Of a DNA stretch of 64,000 nucleotides, positions 1-13,690 are shown piece by piece (the first letter of the stretch is position 1; every line of letters starts with the position of its first letter). Both the position numbers and the translations under genes were made by a program. The stretch is from Chlorella sorokiniana (taxonomy: Eukaryota; Chlorophyta; Trebouxiophyceae; Chlorellales; Chlorellaceae), in the NCBI GenBank assembly GCA_025917655.1, contig CP084609.1, forward strand, positions 372,001 through 436,000, written 5' to 3'. Under the pieces are notes generated by a model. The model was not told the DNA's origin and ran no database searches. It saw only the letters and a list, made by a program, of their open reading frames with translations.

Positions 1-2104
1 CCAGCGGACGCTTCTACCTACTGCGAGAGCGAAAAAATATGGCAATGCCAATAAGAGAGGTTAACTTCTCTATGTACGTGAATGGGGATGTTCTCGCCCC
101 GTATGCCACCACCATGGGGGTGATGACCAACATTAGCGTGCAGGTGTGCAGCCTTCCCTTTGCAGCCCAAACCCCCTGTTTGTGTGGCGTTTTCTTTCTG
201 GGTCGTGTGCCAGCCCAGGCCTGTCATCGCTATTGTGATGTACACGGGTGTAACAGCAGCAGCAACACTGCCAGCGGGCATAGACTTGTCAACCTACTTT
301 GTAAAGTCTTCCCACCATGTTGCAGAGCTCAAGCGGGACACATGTGTTGACAGACATCAGAGAAGGATACACAGTTGATAGCTTCTACAATGCAGATTGG
401 TCGCCATACACAAGGGACGTCTACAGGCCAGCCCGTCCATCGCCGCAGACATTTCCGAACAGCTCATACGACTACCTTGTGAAATGGATAGGAAGGTGGA
501 GGCCATGTTACAACAGTCCTTTAATGAGTTTGGGGCAGCTTGATTCACTTCATGTGGCCCCCGCAGAGCATACCCTAGTGAAAACTCTGGAGAGGGCAGC
601 ATCAATTACCCTGACGATGGCACATTGGCGGTGGAGTCGCTTCCAAACTACTATGTCATTGCAAACAACACAGAGCCAGGCGCGTGCAAGGCAGTGGCTT
701 TGGAGTATGAAGCAAGGCCGCACCGGTCGGCTCCTTGAAAGGGGCTGCTCCTGAGAATGCTGTCCGCGGCTCGTTTCCTTTGCTTCTTGTTCTGCGCTGC
801 AGGGCTCATCATTCCAAAGACACAGTTCAATAAAGGTTATGGGGTTTGGACAGAAAACCTGGTCATGTCCCCTGAAGTTTGGAGAGCGAGGAAGAGCGCT
901 GCTTGTGCAGCAGGAACGGACCAAGTGCTCAGCACAAACTATGATTCTCTGGTAAATCTTGTGAATCGGGCCTCCAATCCGGTCCGCAAGTGTGTGCCAC
1001 TTGGAGACCGTGGAACGCTTGAAATCGCGCGCCACTATCAAGAGCTTGGGTATCCGGCAGACTACCCCTATGCAAGCGCCATACCAAACCCACTGGTCCC
1101 ACCCAACAACTTGAACGAAGGTCAGCTTCTCAGCGCTTTACTCTACCGCATTGCATGCGATTATGATGCCGATCATTACGCGCCAGTATACTTCTTCAAG
1201 ATGAATCGGACGGAGCTGGAGGTCGGAATCGACCCGAGTGTTGGACGGTGAGCATGAAGCATATCAACGACTCTTGTGGCCTCTATCAATCTCCTGCTGA
1301 TTGGGGCCGCACTAGGGCTCCTGGTTTGATTCTTTTCAAAACGTCTGTGGTTGGGGGACAAGTCTCTTGATCAAGCATTTGCGCATAAACATGTTGGGAT
1401 GCCAGTATTGTTCTGATAGCAAAAGGAAGAGCGCTAGTGATCGACAGTTTGAACCTATTACCTTGGGCGGCGAAAATCAAGAGTGACAATCAATAGGTTT
1501 CACTTCCCCCATGTTGAATCATGGCAGTGAGATTGAATAAAACAAAAACTCTTGCTCCAACCAAATTGTCTAACAACTCCGCCAATCCTGGCGTTACGAC
1601 ACTGTGTTCGTCTGAAAGCCAGAGAAGCCAACCGCCCAGAAGCCATGTGCTCCTGAAGCACACTAAATTGCTCTCGTCAATATGTTCTCTACGGCCTGCT
1701 TGGCATCTCTAAATAACCTGTCAAGCATTTCTGATTGCAGTCCTTCTGGGGTGGACTTCATTATCAACCAGTTTAACGTGAGCAAATCAGCACTGTTAAG
1801 CGCCCATATCTCGAAAATTGCACAGGAGTTAGGTAATAACTCTAACGTTGAAATCAGAAAAAAATTGTTTTCTAGTGGTCAATGGTGTTCAGCTTGCTGC
1901 CTTGCAGGTACCCAAGTTGAGCCAATCACAACCCTTGCCATCAACGCAGCTCAACCAGAATCAAGTCTTCAATGTTATGTTAATTTTGCAGATTCTGACC
2001 TGCGAACATTAGTTAGTTTCTATAATGAAGTTAGCAATGCTGCTTCATCATGGCTTCACCCTTTCCCTGGCGCTATCGCCTCAAATGCAGTAATGCGCAG
2101 GTGA
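1..2104 (+). CDS. Unrecognised multi-exon gene, 5' end outside window
   Basis: I do not recognise this protein. The best exon is 803-1247: it follows a CTGCAG acceptor, is open throughout and ends at a GTGAGC donor. It encodes a soluble-looking segment with W, N and P residues (YGVWTENLVMSPEVW near its start). The frame continues cleanly across a long intron to 1741-1832 and then 1907-2104, ending in TGA. Upstream, about 420-750, another coding-like stretch reads ISEQLIRLPCEMDRKVEAML and later LPNYYVIANNTEPGACKA. I could not fix the splice that joins it to 803, so the 5' exons are unresolved. No transmembrane segment or catalytic motif is evident in the placed exons. The C-terminal exons (VDFIINQFNVSKSALLSAHI onward) look globular. 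I am confident of coding from 803 on and unsure of everything before it. Confidence 0.55.
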
Positions 2105-3834
2105 CAGTATTACTAGGACATTGTACTTCAGAATCGACGCAACTTTAGCCACAAACAACAATTGAAAAATTGTACATCTACATCGAAAACTGGAAAACAA
2201 AGCGTTCATCCCAATGTGCCACGAGGAGTACTGTAGCAGTGCTGTGTTACAGTAGCATAAGGAGGATAAAAAAGCATAAGAAGGTTAGGAAAACCACACA
2301 AGAACTGGGGAGAGGAAGGGAGCAGGAAGAAAGGAGGAGTGCACCATGCAACAAGTACTGGTCAGCATGCAGCACAAATCTGCCAGTATCCGTCTACATT
2401 AATGCTGCTGTACATCTCAAAGGTGTACTGCTACATCTGCTGTGCCCCAACGGGTGCAGAACTCGTCCTGTTCCTTTAGTTTTATGGGCAAAATTAGCCA
2501 CTGCCTCACGAAAGCGTGAAGGGGGACTTGCTTGCGGTGGTCATAACCACAAGTTGTGTTGGGGTAGTTGAGTGCAGAGTGGCGGGTGCATAAGCAGCCG
2601 GCCGCAAACCGAGCGGGACGGGAGGCTGGCAGAAGCGGAGTTTCAAGCGTGGGGGCCAGCAAGCAGCAATGGCTGCAACACACTTGGGCAATGTCGGGAG
2701 TATGCCGGCTTACCTGCAAATGGACAGCGCTTGAACCTATGTCTGCCTTGTCCACGCGCTGCAACTTAGTCATATCTGGTTGAAATCAACTAAACATCAC
2801 AAGGAAAGCCTTGTATTGATTCGCTGACATCATTAGCATTCAATTGGAGTCCATTCAGATATCCTACTTTTTCCTTCCTGGCTGCTGTTGCCGATTGCCA
2901 ATTGTGAGAGCACCCTGCGTACAGGGACATGTCCACAAGCCAGCTGTGTGCATCCACCTCCCCTGAGATTGATCAAGGAATAGTGTGGCACTCCCCTGGC
3001 TCTTGCTCTTGCGATTGCATCAATTCCACAATTGCAACGGCTATTGCAGCTCGACACGCAAGTGAAAAACTCGGGCAGGCGTTCGGGCGAGGCATGCTGT
3101 GGCCAGAAACAATCAGGGAGTGCTTCTCTCTCAACTGGTATCCTACCTTGTCTTCATATAGAACATCCACCAACAGTTCGACTGCCTTCAACCTGGCCTG
3201 CTGCAGAAACCAAGTAGCTGGGCTGGCCCAACATTACCTGCAACATTACTGCCTTGCAATTATTTTGTGCCTTCCTCGGGACTGCCCGCGAACCAAGCAT
3301 ATATATCGTTCTCCATTTGTCACAGACTGACCTAAGATGTGCCGTCATCGCTGCAAGGCCTTCTGATCAAAAAGGCAAGAGTACCTGACTGGCTTGTGCT
3401 CAATGCAAACGTATGTTGAAGCCCTCACGATTGAATTTGGTTTGATGATTCTCATTCGTCCTGACATAATGAGGCTTGGTCGGCAGCTCACGGCGCCCAA
3501 CAAGCCGCGGACGGTTGCCTTCCCAGTCTGCTCCCTGACTTTCATGAACGCAATCACAGTCTTCTGCAAACAATGTGGTGAGAAGGTCGGATTGCAGTTG
3601 TACAGGCAAGTGCATAGCGTGTACTGCTGTGTTGATGCATTAGATACGTCGTCACATTGCCGGCTTGGCCACGCCTGTTCCTTTGCATTATAGAGCATAC
3701 TGCGATGCAGTCCGTGGTGAGTGTTGAGCCCTTCTGAAACCGGGTGGCTGGCCGCCGGTGCACGCAGCTTATCCCGCCACCAGCAATCCACACACCTGCT
3801 GAGCGAATTCAATTCAATTTTATCCTCGCAGTGT
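2105..3834. other. Intergenic stretch, no convincing gene
   Basis: About 1.7 kb between the unknown gene and FAD6. Several open frames exist on both strands, but none shows a family motif. The only exon-like piece is on the minus strand near 3145-3200. It encodes LKAVELLVDVLYEDK between a plausible acceptor and a GTAGGA donor, but I found no partner exons in a consistent frame. The FAD6 5' UTR and transit-peptide start probably lie in the last few hundred bases. Confidence 0.4.
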
Positions 3835-6521
3835 GTGGCCCGCGCGCCTGTGGCGCAAATTGGCCTACGACCGCACCGTCAGCGAGCCCTTGCCGCTGTT
3901 CCTACCCAGCGCCTGGCGCACGTGGCACAGGCTGCCGCTGCAGATGTTTCCACCATTTCCTGCCCCCAAATGTTGGCCATCTGAGCGATGCGGAGCGCAA
4001 AGCTCTGGCGGAGAAGTTTGGCTACAGGTGCCAGCCGGCGGCTCCCCTGCTGACTGTGACACTGCCACCGCTCCTTGCCACTCGCCCCTTCCTCCTGACT
4101 TGCTGGCTGCAGGTCCATTGGCAAGGAGCTTCCTGATGACGTCACCTTGCAAGACATCATCAAATCCATGCCTTCGAAGGTGAAGCTCGTATAGATTCTT
4201 CCTATCCTAACTCTAAAAGTCACAGGCAATGTTGTAATGACAAGGGATAGTAGCCCAGCGCAGTGGATACCTTGACACCCACTGCCTAATGGTGATCCTC
4301 TTGATCCGCTCCCTAATACCCTCCCCAGGTGTTTGAGCTTAACATGTGGAAGGCGTGGGGCGCTGTGGCGGTCGCTGTGTCCTCCTTTGCCGCCTCCCTC
4401 TACCTCATCTCCATCTGTCCAGCCCCGTTGCTCCCCTTGGCCTGGGCACTTTCTGGCACCGCCTTTACCGGGGTGATCATCTTCTGGCGGCTGATCCATC
4501 CCTGTCCAAAAATTTATACGCTTAATGATGGCAACCCACCCCTATCGCCGCACCAAAGCACCAGAACTTCACCCCACCCCTGACATCCTCCAAAACACAA
4601 CATCCTCCCCATCATGCAGTGGTTTGTGATTGGGCATGACTGCGGCCACCGCTCCTTTAGCAAGAACAAGCTGGTGGAGGACATCGTGGGCACGCTGATG
4701 TTCATGCCCCTCATTTACCCCTTTGAGCCCTGGCGCATCAAGCACAACCAGCACCATGCGCACACGAACAAGTGGGTTGGGGCGTGTGCTGCAGCGCGCC
4801 ATTGCTGCTGCCCATGGCCTGCGCTGAGCTGCCCCACACATCATGCGGTCACCCTGCCTGAGACGTTTTTGCAGGGCTGTCAACCCTTGCACTTTCTGCA
4901 CATACCTTCAACATCCTTGCTGCACATGTGCACACACATTCACTCCCGACCGTGCAGGCTGGTGGAGGATACAGCATGGCACCCGGTGCAGCCCGAGACG
5001 ATGGCGCGGTGGAGCCCGGTGGAGCGCTTTCTCTACAAGACCTTCTTGGGCAGCCCGCTGAAGCTGTGGGCTTCCATTGGCCACTGGTGGATCTGGCACT
5101 TCGACCTGAGCAAGTGAGAGCGCGTGGAGGGCCATGGGTGGGCCAGGGCCGTGAAAAGGCGTGCCTATCCTAGGTGCAAGGCCAAGACACTGTAGTGCCT
5201 TGAATACATTATTGCGTGTCAGCGCAGCCCACGCCAACCTCTAACCCACCCAGGCCCTCGTCCTCTGCGTACCACCACCACACAAGGGCTCTCCTGTGTA
5301 GCCACCCACCAGCCTGCCCCGCCTGCTGTGTGCAGGTACACAGACCAGCAGAAGCCACGCGTGCTGGTCAGCCTGGCAGCGGTGGGCCTCTTCATGGCCG
5401 TTGCCTGGCCCCTCATTGTTTACCACGCAGGCTGGTGGGGCCTGGTTAAGTACTGGCTCATGCCGTGGCTGGGGTACCACTTCTGGATGAGTGAGTTCCT
5501 GGAAGTGTCCGCAATGCTGATGCAGCCTCTTTTGCACGTTGGCGCCATTGTTACTACAGCCTGGGCTGTGAGGTGGCCGCCTTGTCCTGGCCAACATGTA
5601 CCTGTCCAACCTCCTATACGACAACATGACAAAAAGTGCTTTGCCACTCACCGACATCCCCATCCCAGGCACATTCACTGTGGTCCACCACACCGCCCCG
5701 CACATACCCTTCAAGCCCGCGGGCGAGTGGAATGCGGCCAAGGCGCAATTGTCAGGCACCGTGCACTGCGACTATCCGCGGGTGAGGGCTGCTTTGGGCG
5801 GGGCATTGCTCACCTGCCCGGCAATGCATGCAATTGGCAATGCATGCATTTCTAAATGCAGACTTCCAAGCCCGTTTCTCATGTGGCATGTATGTGCGCA
5901 TGTCTTACCCTCCCGTGCTGCTGCAGTGGGTGGAATTCCTTTGCTTTGACATCAACGTGCATGTTCCGCACCATGTTATGTCCAAAATCCCCTGGTACAA
6001 CCTCCGTGCGGCAACGGACAGCCTGCGGCAGGTGCGATGCCGCGGATTGGTGGAGGATGGCAGGTCGGGCAATGAGTGGTTGGGTCAAAGTAGTGGGCAC
6101 CAGTGTAGGGAGGCCAGAGCAAACTACCAGAACACATTTGGTGGCTTGGCACAGAAATGTGACTCACGCGGTGCCCAGGCCTGCGCATGGCCACTTGCTG
6201 CGCCTCGTCCATGTGATTGCTCAATGTTAACCTCCCTGCGCCGTACTGCTGGTGCAGAACTGGGGCGAGTACATGACTGAATCCACCTTCAACTGGCGTA
6301 TGCTCAAGGTGGGGCTCTGACGTGTAGGCGTCTCTTTCTTTGCGCCTGGCTCACATGTGCTCCCTGGCCTGCTCGAGACGTTTCCTTGGGCGCTCCTGCT
6401 GCAGCACATCTTCACACATTGTCATGTGTATGATTCGGAGCAAAATTATGTGCCATTTGATCACGAGAGGGAAGAGGCGTTCTTCAATGTGCAGCGGAAG
6501 GTTTTGCCCGAAAACATGTAG
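3835..6521 (+). CDS. FAD6: Plastid omega-6 (delta-12) fatty acid desaturase
   Basis: FAD6 puts the omega-6 double bond into 16:1/18:1 acyl chains of plastid glycerolipids, using ferredoxin, in the inner envelope. The three histidine boxes are present: HDCGH (exon at 4620-4771), HNQHH (same exon) and HVPHH (exon 5927-6031). Membrane segments flank the boxes. Exons: 3835-4027, 4113-4179, 4329-4472, 4620-4771, 4958-5113, 5336-5490, 5669-5781, 5927-6031, 6258-6308, 6405-6521. All junctions after 4113 keep phase and follow plant FAD6 nearly residue by residue, down to the C-terminal [13 protein letters not shown]. The first exon carries an alanine/arginine-rich transit-like sequence, but its frame meets the conserved [16 protein letters not shown] only if the C5 run at 3963-3967 had one more C. 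The initiator ATG is not identified and may sit in an upstream exon. Confidence 0.93.
3963..3967 (+). other. FAD6: Apparent one-base shortfall in C run (FAD6)
   Basis: The C5 tract sits between the transit-peptide frame ([14 protein letters not shown]) and the conserved frame ([11 protein letters not shown]). One additional C joins them without loss of any residue. No intron could be drawn through this spot. A sequencing under-call is the simplest reading. Confidence 0.6.
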
Positions 6522-7814
6522 TACTCTTGCAGTACGATCCATCGCTGGGATAGAGAAGGTGGTCCAGTTATTTGGTGCTGATGAGACGCCTAATGCTCTG
6601 ATTGTGCATGCGCATGATGGAGAGATTGCAAATACTTCTGAAAGAAGATGACAATTACTAGGGAAATGTGAACTGCGGATGCTGTTTGAAAGTGGCATGG
6701 CTGTACCAGGCGCAGCCTACAGGCCCTGCCTTCAGTTGCGAAATCCTTGATGACTCTCCTTCGAGGCTTACCAGTTGGCATGTAGGCCTGGCATTATTCC
6801 AAGCAATGCTTAACATAGGCGGCCAGAAGAAGGGATTCATATTGTGCAGTTTTGACCAATTGCAGTGTTGACCAAATTACACTGCACACACTGAGCACTG
6901 ACACAATATCACTTGCGGATGCCTCAGCAAGTAGTTATGTTCCCCATGGTGTATCGTTGGAAGGCATCACTTCAGAGCCGCCTGGTCTCGCGGTGGGGTC
7001 AGGAGAGAAGAACACAAGAGCCTTCAAATGGACAGCTTCCGACAGTGGTGTCGTTTCTGACCCCTCTTTCTTGCCAGCATGTGAGAGAAGCCTGTCAGGG
7101 CAAGGGCGGAACTTAAAGGACAGCAGGCGTCAAAGGTAAGGAAGGGTCCAGACGCTGGCAAATTCGATTGCTTGGAAGTCATGGAATCGATTATTATGAT
7201 ATATGAAGGTCCTCAATCTGTACGCCAATCCAAGATTGAAGGCCATGTGGGGAACGTGCACCCATGCTGATTAGCCAACCCGCACCTCTTACATGTTTTC
7301 TTATGTTACATGTTTTCTTACAACATGTTTTAAGATAAAACGAGTAAATATGGTTAAGCCTGCATACAAACGCAACTCATCAATGGCTTGTGACATATTG
7401 AATTGCAACTTCTACCTTGATAACATGCATGTATAGTCTTAACTTACAACCTAGACGCAGCTAATTGTCTGCAGACTAAGCTGCGCCTGGGGGTGGGCAA
7501 ACACTCTTGCACATGACCGCCTAAGTCATGCACTTAGCAATGAACAAGCATTACGACCAACCATGGCAAAAAATGGCATGGTGGGTATGTTACACAATTT
7601 ACAAACACTCCAAAGGGATATTGGCAGCTGCCAGGGGCAGGTGTGCCCTGCCGTGGGTGAAGTTTGAACTGTGTGAAGAATGGCAAAACGCGCTCCTTGA
7701 ACCTGGTTCTAAGTGTACTTTGAGCATTTGTGCCTGTGTTCCTCAGATCATAGAGGGGACGGTCTGCAGCTCGCTCACGCATAGACTGTTGGGCACTCGT
7801 TACACCACTCCACC
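6522..7814. other. 3' flanks of FAD6 and NLE1, no gene recognised
   Basis: This gap holds the 3' UTRs of two convergent genes, FAD6 (+) and NLE1 (-). An open frame at 6852-7139 (+) is coding-neutral in composition and has no recognisable motif. AT-richer sequence at about 7180-7450 includes repeated ACATGTTTTCTTA words (7292-7333). I see no further gene. Confidence 0.5.
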
Positions 7815-10687
7815 TCAGTTCCGCCAGAGCTTCAGTACCCGATCTTTGCCACCACTGGCAACAGATACGCCGTCTGGACTCCAGTCCACACTGCAGGGCG
7901 CATGTGGATGTTGCAGAAACCAAGAACAAGCACCGCGGACGCTGCCAGAATGTGTAATTTTGTTGGTTGGACATACATACAAGCTGTTTCTGCCTTGAGC
8001 CACCTCGCAGTCTTCTTTCTGCTTGCTTCTGCTATAGTTTGTAATAACCTGAAAACATGAAAACCCCCACCTGAAAACCTCGTCGGCATGTCCTGGGAGA
8101 TCACCAATCAGCTTCTTGGAGGTGATGTCCCATACCTTCAATGTGCTGTCTTTGCTGCCGCTGACGAGTAGACGGCCATCCGCTGCCCAGGCAACCTGAA
8201 CCAATACTACCTCATGACACTCAGAAGCAACTCAAAAGGGGCCAAACACTTTGCCCTGTTAAAGCTTGTCTTGCCTGGTAGACGGGCCCCACATGGCCCC
8301 GAAAGGTAGCCAAGAAAGCGCCGTTGTAACCATCCCAGAGTTTCACTGCAATGTGAAAATTGCTTTCTAGCACTGAAAAGCTTGAGAAAGTGAAAGTTTT
8401 TGTTTTCATTTGCCCATTACTGGATCCTTGCAAGAAAACGAAAACAGCACACCTGACTTGTCGAAGGATGCGCTCGCAATCCATCGTCCATCCGGCGAGA
8501 ATGTGACCTGCAAGAGAGCAAAATAGTTCAACAACTTGCAACCACCAGGCCTCCGTCGCAATTTCGAAAGTGTGCAAATACGATGAACTAGTACCGCCGT
8601 GCGCATTGCTGTCACCTGATTCACTAACTGCATATGCCCCGCCATGCGTGCCCGTGGCAATTTATGTGAAGTCGGCTCCCACAGGAATAATGTGAAATCA
8701 TCACTGCCTGCATGCATACCTTGAATGGATACAGGAAGGCTTCGAAGCTGACATCACCAAAATCAGCTGCATCCACCTGTTGCAAGGCGCTCAGGCCTGC
8801 CGTTGAGGGCTTTGTCGTAACGGTCCTGAGCCAACTGTCTCATGGCAGCTGGAACATCAAGGCACAGAAACTTTATGAATGTTCAAGCACGATTGCATAT
8901 CCATACCAGGCGAGCTGCAGGACCGTACCTGTGCCAAGAGGCAACGTGCCTATGTGATCATATGGCCCGGTGCGCAGGGCATAGTCTGCACATGGGGCAA
9001 CTGTCAGTTGACAGCAGCTAGCAACAGAGTTGCAACAAATGGAAAGTTGCCTACCTGTGCTCAAACTCATGGTGTTCACCCAATGTCCGTGGCCCCTAAG
9101 ACTGCAAACCAAGCACGACGGATTGCCTTGGTGAGTGAGAGCACAGGTAAGCAAGAGCAAAACAACTATGCGTCGAGTGAATAGGCAACCTGTGGATTAG
9201 TGTTCCGTTGGCAGCGGACCAAACGTTGATGCTGCAGTCTCGGCTGGCACTAAAAATGTGCCCACTGCCACCCCATTTCACTTGCGTGATGGCCTGTGTG
9301 TGTTGGCTCATGGTGAACAGGCAGCGTCTGCAGTGGGACAGGGACGTCAAGCTAACTCGCCAAAAATCTAATATGTGCCCTTGCTCTCACCTACTGCTTA
9401 CGTCCCAAACTTTCAGAGTGGCATCCTTACTGCCACTGCACAGCCGCCGAGAGGGCAGTTGTACATGGGCAGGCTCCCATGCAAGGCTAGTAATGAACTT
9501 GCGATGTCCCTGCAACGGGTACACCAATGATGTTGAACCGGAGTAACACTTTCAAAGCTTGTTACGGAAAAGGAAGCTCTCACCTTGCACTGCCCAAGTG
9601 CCCTCCCAGTTTCCGGTTCCCACAACCAGATACCTCCATCGTGATCCCCTGCAGTGTTTCCGATACAGGAGCCATCAAGTGCTTTACCCCTGGACCGTAA
9701 CAGGAGGCAAATTCATTGCACTCACCCGAGCCAATGATTGCTGCGTCTGGGCTCCATGCGACAACAAGTACCCAGGCAGTGTGGCCTTTGCATACTTGTT
9801 TAGGTGTCTGCACTTGGTTGGTTCAGACACATGTGACACACATGTGATAAGACGTCCTGCCCAACAGCATGCAAGACGCCTGCTTGCCCGCCCGTCGCCC
9901 CCGCGCGAGCCCCCCTGCTACTCTACACACATGTGGGCAATGATCAGCAACACTACAACAGTAGCATTCGCAATCACATGCGCTTCAGTCCTGTCAACAT
10001 GGCACCTGGGTGTGCAGATCCCACAGGCGGACAGAAGTATCGCCGCTGCCGCTTGCTAAGCAACGACCGTTTGGACTGAATTGAACAGAGAGTATGGCTT
10101 CTGCGTGACATTGTGTTCTACATTAACCAGGCCAGCACAAGCGAGCAATCGCAATTCTGCAAGCGATAATACCTGCATGACCAGACATACTGGAGGTGCA
10201 ACGTGTTACAGCCCGAACCTTGAAGGCTGCCTGCGGCTGATACACAACACGTAGGATAGCCTCCACTGAGACCTGCTCGGGGTAAAAATGAGGGAATCAA
10301 TAGTTGATGAAGAGGCAAAGGGGCGGAGGCAGTCGCACCTTGTGCTTGACCAGGTGCATGCCGAGGTCGCAGCCCAACTCCTGGCCTTGCACAAAGAACG
10401 TATACATACAGCTGCCATCTTCCTTCACCAACCCATTCAGCAGTGCTTGCAGCTGAGATGGCGTCACATCATGAGGCACGTCCAGCACCGGACCTGCGAA
10501 GGGGGCCACAGCGTCCATACCAGGCAAGGCCCGAGGGATCGGATCTGCTCGCAGTCACACCTATGATGCGCCCATCCGATGACTCGAATTGGATAATGAC
10601 GTTTCCAGCAGGGCTTGGTGTTTCAACCGAGCGAGCTGCACCCAGGTTCTGCATGTGGCCGCGCGCTGTCCAAAATGCACTGGGCAA
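7815..10687 (-). CDS. NLE1: Notchless/Rsa4 WD40 ribosome assembly factor
   Basis: Notchless (yeast Rsa4) sits on pre-60S particles and is pulled by the AAA ATPase Midasin/Rea1 to drive late 60S maturation in the nucleus. Sixteen exons sum to 1476 nt (491 aa) with no frame conflict. The N-terminal NLE domain ([19 protein letters not shown], then [11 protein letters not shown]-like linker) is encoded at 10173-10561. WD40 repeats follow, with blades such as [37 protein letters not shown] and a C-terminal [13 protein letters not shown], then TGA at 7815. Exons: 10561-10687, 10339-10493, 10173-10272, 10006-10100, 9726-9807, 9584-9648, 9391-9509, 9190-9327, 9055-9101, 8929-8985, 8777-8848, 8616-8707, 8453-8507, 8275-8345, 8071-8195, 7815-7890. 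The intron after 8275 has a GC donor. An internal ATG at 10654 is an alternative start. It is head to head with RIO2. Confidence 0.95.
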
Positions 10688-10997
10688 CCACTAACTACTG
10701 TATCAATAACAGTAGTCCTGAATCTATATATTGAGAGAGCCTCTTCCGAGTCCACAGGGGGCGTTTGGTGCGTGGTGCCGCCCTTCCTACGCGGATCACC
10801 CGATGTTCGCCCAATTTCAGCGAGCACCTGGTCGCAATGCCGCAAGGGTCCAATTTCAACAAAAATGGCATAAGTGTACCGCCTAGAGCCGGTACGTAGG
10901 AAACCGGAAATGCAGGTGCAAGGCCTGGCGAGAACGCAAACGCGAGTCGTGAGAGCAAGGGCGAACGGACGAGCAGCGCCAGCGAATTTTACCTATA

Positions 10998-10998
<1 letters not shown>
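10688..10998. promoter_or_regulatory. Shared divergent promoter region NLE1/RIO2
   Basis: Only about 310 bp separate the NLE1 start (-) from the proposed first RIO2 exon (+). Both genes make ribosome assembly factors, so co-regulation from a bidirectional promoter is likely. The stretch is GC-rich with no obvious TATA box. The antisense open frame at 10561-10845 is taken to be a chance frame. Confidence 0.5.
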
Positions 10999-13252
<2,254 letters not shown>

Positions 13253-13690
13253 ATGAGCTTCAGTTTTTGGGGCACTACATACCAATTGCACGCACTGTCC
13301 ATCGATTTGCTTCCTGTACTTTGAATACAACTGCACCCTTTCTTTTCTAATCTAGGAGTATACAAATAGGCTGGTGGCGCTGCTCTGCTGGAAACATTTG
13401 CAATTTCTGCTGGGCTAGTGAGCATTGAGAATTCAGGAACTGGCGACTGTTCAGATTAGCTCTCGTTAAAACCTGAACACGAAACAACAAGGGCTGTCAG
13501 CTGTTTCATCTGGACTGGCATGTGTGAGGCGCTTTCATGCTGCTGCCAGTGAACTCTGCTGACCAGACTTCCGCATCTCCAGGAAGAAACGGAGAACCGG
13601 TGAATGCCCGCAAGCAGTGTGCCAATCCAATTGACAAACGTGAAACTGCTTTTCCAAGGAAACTTCTTCAAGGGAGAGGGATAGGACCTC
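13253..13690. other. Short gap RIO2 to NOC3
   Basis: About 440 bp between two same-strand genes. It should hold the RIO2 3' UTR and the NOC3 promoter and possibly a 5' exon. Nothing else is recognisable. Confidence 0.4.

Noticed and set aside
2170-2571. 133-codon + strand open frame
   Set aside because: Lys/Arg-rich at first then Cys-rich, with no motif and an overlapping minus frame of similar length; looks like chance.
5821-5850. GGCAATGCATGCA direct repeat in a FAD6 intron
   Set aside because: Two short copies only; a simple local duplication with no evident role.
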